Shown here in pieces: positions 61,040 to 64,000 of a stretch of 64,000 nt of DNA. Numbering within the stretch: the stretch's first letter is position 1; each line of letters starts with the position of its first letter. The notes below the pieces were generated by a model. That model was not told the origin of the DNA. It did not search any database and worked only from the letters and a program-made list of their open reading frames with translations. Origin of the DNA: Halarchaeum nitratireducens (GTDB taxonomy: Archaea; Halobacteriota; Halobacteria; Halobacteriales; Halobacteriaceae); the NCBI RefSeq assembly GCF_014647155.1, contig NZ_BMOQ01000002.1, positions 62,001 through 126,000 on the forward strand. Reading direction: 5' to 3'. The translations under genes and the position numbers were made by a program.

Positions 61040-62482
61040 ATGTCACTTGCGACTAACGAGCGATACCGGATGTTCATCGGCGGCGAGCTCGTCGAATCGG
61101 CGGGCGGGGAGTACCGAGAGACGATTGACCCCGCGACGGAGGAACCCATCGCGGAGTTCGCGGCCGGGACGAGCGAGGACGTCGACCGCGCGGTCGCGGC
61201 CGCCCGCGACGCCCTGCCGGAGTGGCAGGCGAAGACCCCCACGGAGCGCGGCGAGGTCGTCGAGCGCCTCGCGGACGTCGTCCGCGAGAACGCGGAGACC
61301 CTCGCGGAGGTCGAGACGCGCGATCAGGGCAAACCCCTCTCCGACTCCCGCGGCGCCGTCGAGGGCCTCGCGCAGACCCTCGAATACTACGCGGGCGCGG
61401 CGGGCAAACTCGAAGGCAAGAGCATCCCGACGGGCGGCGAGGAGGTCGACTTCACCGTTCGGGAACCCTACGGCGTGAGCGCGCAGATCATCCCGTGGAA
61501 CGCCCCGCTGAACCTGATGGGGCAGGGGACCGCACCCGCGCTCGTCGCCGGCAACACGGTCGTCATCAAGCCCGCACCGACCACGCCGCTCTCGGCGATC
61601 CACCTCGCGGAGCTCTTCGAGGACGCCGGCGTGCCCGACGGCGTCATCAACGTCGTCACCGGCGGGGCGGAACCGGGTGCGGCGCTCTCCGGCCACGAGG
61701 ACGTCGACACCGTCTCCTTCACGGGGAGCGTCCAGACCGGCGCGGCCGTCATGGAGTCCGCCGCGGCGAACATCACGCCCGTCACGCTCGAACTCGGCGG
61801 CAAGAACCCCGCCGTCGTCCTCCCCGACGCGAACTTGGAGGAGGCCGCCGACGCCATCGCGCTCGGCATCTTCATGAACACCGGGCAGATCTGCGCCGCC
61901 GCGGACCGCGCCATCGTCCACGAGGACGTCTACGACGAGTTCCTCGACCTCGTCGTCGAGCGCGCCGACGCCTACGAGCTCGGCGACGGCATCGACGACC
62001 CCGACATGGGCCCCCTCAACTACGAGGCGCACTTCGAGAAGGTGATGGACTACATCGACCTCGGCGTCGAGGAGGGCGCGACCATCGAGACGGGCGGCGA
62101 GGCCCTCAACCGCGACGGCTACTTCGTCGAACCGACGGTCTTCTCGGACGTCGAGACGGACATGCGGATCGCCCAGGAGGAGATCTTCGGGCCGGTGCTC
62201 TGCGTCATCCCGTTCTCGGAGCGCCGCGAGGCCGTCGACATCGCCAACGACGTCGAGATGGGACTCACTGGCGGCGTCTTCTCCGACGACATCCGGGCCG
62301 CGCTCAACACCGCCGAGCAGATCGAGGCGGGGAGCGTCTACGTCAATCAGTGGTTCGGCGGCCCGATCGGCGCGCCGTTCGGCGGCTTCAAGAAGAGCGG
62401 CATCGGTCGCGAGATGGGGATGGAAGCCTTCGATTCCTATCTCCAGACGAAGAACATCTGCGTCAACCTCACCGAGCGCTGA
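61040..62482 (+). CDS. aldehyde dehydrogenase (second copy)
   Basis: This 480-residue enzyme is of the betaine aldehyde/succinate-semialdehyde type. Catalytic residues are N154 (IPWNAPL), E251 (TLELGGKNPAVV) and C285 (TGQICAAADR). The C-terminal FGGFKKSGIGREMG is strong for the betaine-type group. It is divergent from the alcohol dehydrogenase at 60786, which suggests coordinated oxidation of an alcohol through the aldehyde. A leader of about 50 nt follows the TATA-like element at 60959. The ATG at 61040 matches family N-termini (ERYRMFIGGELV). Confidence 0.92.
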   Translation: MSLATNERYRMFIGGELVESAGGEYRETIDPATEEPIAEFAAGTSEDVDRAVAAARDALPEWQAKTPTERGEVVERLADVVRENAETLAEVETRDQGKPLSDSRGAVEGLAQTLEYYAGAAGKLEGKSIPTGGEEVDFTVREPYGVSAQIIPWNAPLNLMGQGTAPALVAGNTVVIKPAPTTPLSAIHLAELFEDAGVPDGVINVVTGGAEPGAALSGHEDVDTVSFTGSVQTGAAVMESAAANITPVTLELGGKNPAVVLPDANLEEAADAIALGIFMNTGQICAAADRAIVHEDVYDEFLDLVVERADAYELGDGIDDPDMGPLNYEAHFEKVMDYIDLGVEEGATIETGGEALNRDGYFVEPTVFSDVETDMRIAQEEIFGPVLCVIPFSERREAVDIANDVEMGLTGGVFSDDIRAALNTAEQIEAGSVYVNQWFGGPIGAPFGGFKKSGIGREMGMEAFDSYLQTKNICVNLTER

Positions 62483-62559
62483 ACGCGGCTCCGGCCGCTC
62501 GGTCGACCCCGAACACCGCTTTTTCGCGCGCGACGCGTCGCCCGCCGAGCCCCGCCGAC

Positions 62560-63315
62560 TTACTGGTCCTGGAGGAACTCCGGCCACTCCTCCGGCGGCT
62601 TGCTCAGGTAGTCCGGGCGCTCGTTCAGGCTCCCGCCGCCGTCGAGTTCGATGGCGGTCGCGTTGACGTACTCGGAGAGGTCGGAGACGAGGAAGAGGAC
62701 GGTGTCGGCGACGTCCTCGGAGGTGACGCCGCGTTCGAGCGGGCCGTTCGGCGAGCCGCCGGGACAGACCGCGTTCACGCGGACGTCCGGCCCGAGGTCG
62801 CGGGCGGTGTGCTTCGAGAGGCCGATGAGCCCCCACTTCGCCGCGGTGTAACTCGGGTTCCCGTGGACGGTGACGTTCGTCCCCGCCATCGAGGAGATGT
62901 TGACGATGCGGCCGTTCCCGTGCTCCAGCATCTCCGCCGAGGCGGCCTTCGAGCAGTTGAACGGCCCCGAGAGGTTGAGCGAGATGCCGCTCTCCCACTC
63001 GTCGTAGTCGAGGTCAGTGAAGTGGTCGGTGCTGCTCCCGCCGGCGTTGTTGACGAGGATTTCGAGGCTCCCGAAGCGCTCGACCGTCGCCTCGACGAGC
63101 GCCTCCGCGGACGCCGGGTCGGTGACGTCGCACTCGACGACTTCGACGTCGACCCCGTCCGCGCGGAGGTCGTCCGCCGTCTCCTCCGCGAGCTCCACCT
63201 GGATGTCGGCGATCACGACGTCACACCCGGCCTCCCCGAGCCGTGTCGCGATCTCGCGGCCGAATCCCTGTGCGCCGCCGGTGACGATAGCCGTCTCTCC
63301 GTCGAGGTCTATCAT
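62560..63315 (-). CDS. short-chain dehydrogenase/reductase
   Basis: This 251-residue classical SDR has the coenzyme motif TGGAQGFGREI (from about 12) with Asp37 in VVIADIQVE, which favours NAD. The catalytic Ser is in ISSMAG, and Tyr156 and Lys160 lie in SYTAAKWGL. Its role is an oxidoreduction of an alcohol or a keto group. It ends beside the convergent aldehyde dehydrogenase and probably belongs to the island; the substrate is unknown. Confidence 0.88.
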   Translation of the reverse strand: MIDLDGETAIVTGGAQGFGREIATRLGEAGCDVVIADIQVELAEETADDLRADGVDVEVVECDVTDPASAEALVEATVERFGSLEILVNNAGGSSTDHFTDLDYDEWESGISLNLSGPFNCSKAASAEMLEHGNGRIVNISSMAGTNVTVHGNPSYTAAKWGLIGLSKHTARDLGPDVRVNAVCPGGSPNGPLERGVTSEDVADTVLFLVSDLSEYVNATAIELDGGGSLNERPDYLSKPPEEWPEFLQDQ

Positions 63316-63413
63316 ACCTCCCCGTCACCGCGAACCGGGTTAAAGATAACGAACGATTGCCGTGTTTACGCGTGCGCGGACGTCGCCCGTGGAGAGCGTA
63401 CCGACGCGTCGGT

Positions 63414-64000
63414 TCAGTCGTTCCGAACGAGGTCCGCGCCCCTCTCCGCGACGGCGATGGTGGGCGCGTTCGTGTTCCCGCTGGGGACGCGGGGCATCAC
63501 GGAGGCGTCGATGACGCGGAGGCCGTCGATGCCGTGGAGTCGGAGGTCGTCGTCGACGACGGCCATCTCGTCGTCGCCCATCTTGCACGTGCAGGTCGGG
63601 TGGTAGCCCGAGACGGCGTTGTTCCGGATGTACTCCGCGATCTCCTCGTCGCTCTGGGCGTCCTCGCCCGGATAGAGTTCGCGTTCGCGGTACTCCGTGA
63701 GCGCGTCCGTCTCGCCGATCCGACGCGCGCGGCGGATGCCCGTGACGAAGTCCTCGACGTCCTCCTCGTCCAGCATGTACTCGGGGTCCATCACCGGATC
63801 GTCGTGGGGGTCGGCGGACTGGAGCGTGACGCGCCCGCGCGCGCTCGGCCGTAACGGCAGCACCATGATCGAGAATCCGGCTTGCGGGTCGTTCTCCGCG
63901 CCAGGCGCGAGCCCGTACTGGAGGTCGGGCGCGGGGAGGTCCGGATCGGAGCGCTCGAAGGCGCCGACCATCGAGCGGTCGTAGCGGGTCCCTCGTTCCT
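63414..64000 (-). CDS. GMC-family (choline dehydrogenase-like) oxidoreductase, C-terminal part
   Basis: The frame is open through the right window end, so only the last 195 residues are seen. They include the GMC C-terminal catalytic region: GYHPTCTCKMGDDEMAVVDDDLRLHGIDGLRVIDASVMPRVPSGNTNAPTIAVAERGADLV, quoted here in pieces GYHPTCTCKMG and VPSGNTNAPTIAVAERG. The catalytic His and Asn are present. The middle part (RGRVTLQSADPHDDPVMDPEYM) is also typical. Such FAD enzymes oxidise choline or other alcohols. Choline to betaine aldehyde would suit the betaine-type dehydrogenase at 61040, but the substrate is not certain. Confidence 0.88.
   Translation of the reverse strand, partial: ERGTRYDRSMVGAFERSDPDLPAPDLQYGLAPGAENDPQAGFSIMVLPLRPSARGRVTLQSADPHDDPVMDPEYMLDEEDVEDFVTGIRRARRIGETDALTEYRERELYPGEDAQSDEEIAEYIRNNAVSGYHPTCTCKMGDDEMAVVDDDLRLHGIDGLRVIDASVMPRVPSGNTNAPTIAVAERGADLVRND

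Noticed and set aside
1-64000. CRISPR arrays, tRNA or rRNA genes, insertion sequences, integrase or phage genes
   Set aside because: I looked for regular spaced repeats, tRNA-like arms, transposase motifs and terminal inverted repeats and found none that I could support.

Overview
The window is a GC-rich stretch (roughly 65-70% by eye) of a halophilic archaeon, class Halobacteria. The proteins are acidic and rich in Asp and Glu. Many genes are leaderless, with a TATA element about 27-30 nt before the start codon. The gene families are typical of haloarchaea: eIF1A, halocyanin-type cupredoxin, CetZ, Cys-type Thi4, and a fructose PTS in the gene order I recall from Haloferax volcanii. I cannot fix the genus. 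I see no tRNA, rRNA, CRISPR array, insertion sequence or integrase.

Region 1 (1-10.5 kb): start of a membrane protein, an alpha/beta hydrolase with a TetR regulator, thi4, then a complete fructose uptake and catabolism locus on the minus strand: glpR-pfkB-ptfC-ptfA-ptsH-ptsI-ptfB-fba. PTS uptake makes fructose-1-phosphate, PfkB makes fructose-1,6-bisphosphate, Fba cleaves it, and GlpR is the likely repressor. eIF1A is divergent from glpR. Region 2 (10.5-17.7 kb): an HpcH-type aldolase, two related MFS transporters, an orphan carbamate kinase, DsbB, an EamA transporter and two unknowns.

Region 3 (17.7-25.5 kb): a formate dehydrogenase operon with a NuoF-like subunit, a ferredoxin-like subunit resembling the NuoG N-terminus, a Cys-type molybdopterin catalytic subunit, a DUF1641 protein and a second molybdopterin subunit; a CDGSH iron-sulfur protein follows. 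Region 4 (25.5-31.2 kb): an AIM24 protein and an NRAMP-fold transporter-hyuA-hyuB operon. Region 5 (31.3-43.5 kb): two small regulators, an FeS photolyase, a sensor kinase, a TRAM protein, CtaA divergent from a halocyanin-like protein, a D-2-hydroxyacid dehydrogenase, an HTTM protein, an aldo/keto reductase and a possibly frameshifted small membrane gene. Region 6 (43.6-47.5 kb): two tandem CetZ tubulin-like genes, the second with a degenerate GTP-binding loop, then two membrane proteins.

Region 7 (47.9-64 kb): a catabolic island around an IclR regulator, with two aldehyde dehydrogenases, two zinc alcohol dehydrogenases, two VOC proteins, an acyl-CoA dehydrogenase, an acyl-CoA synthetase, a 3-hydroxyacyl-CoA dehydrogenase/enoyl-CoA hydratase fusion, a thiolase with its DUF35 partner, an SDR and a GMC oxidoreductase cut by the window end. 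Together they look like alcohol to aldehyde to acid to acyl-CoA to beta-oxidation; the substrate is not evident.

The most unusual items are the NRAMP-fold transporter lacking the metal-binding signature next to a hydantoinase/oxoprolinase, the NuoF-like subunit that seems to have lost its FMN/NADH motifs, the tandem CetZ pair, and several short leader ORFs that overlap the start of the next gene.
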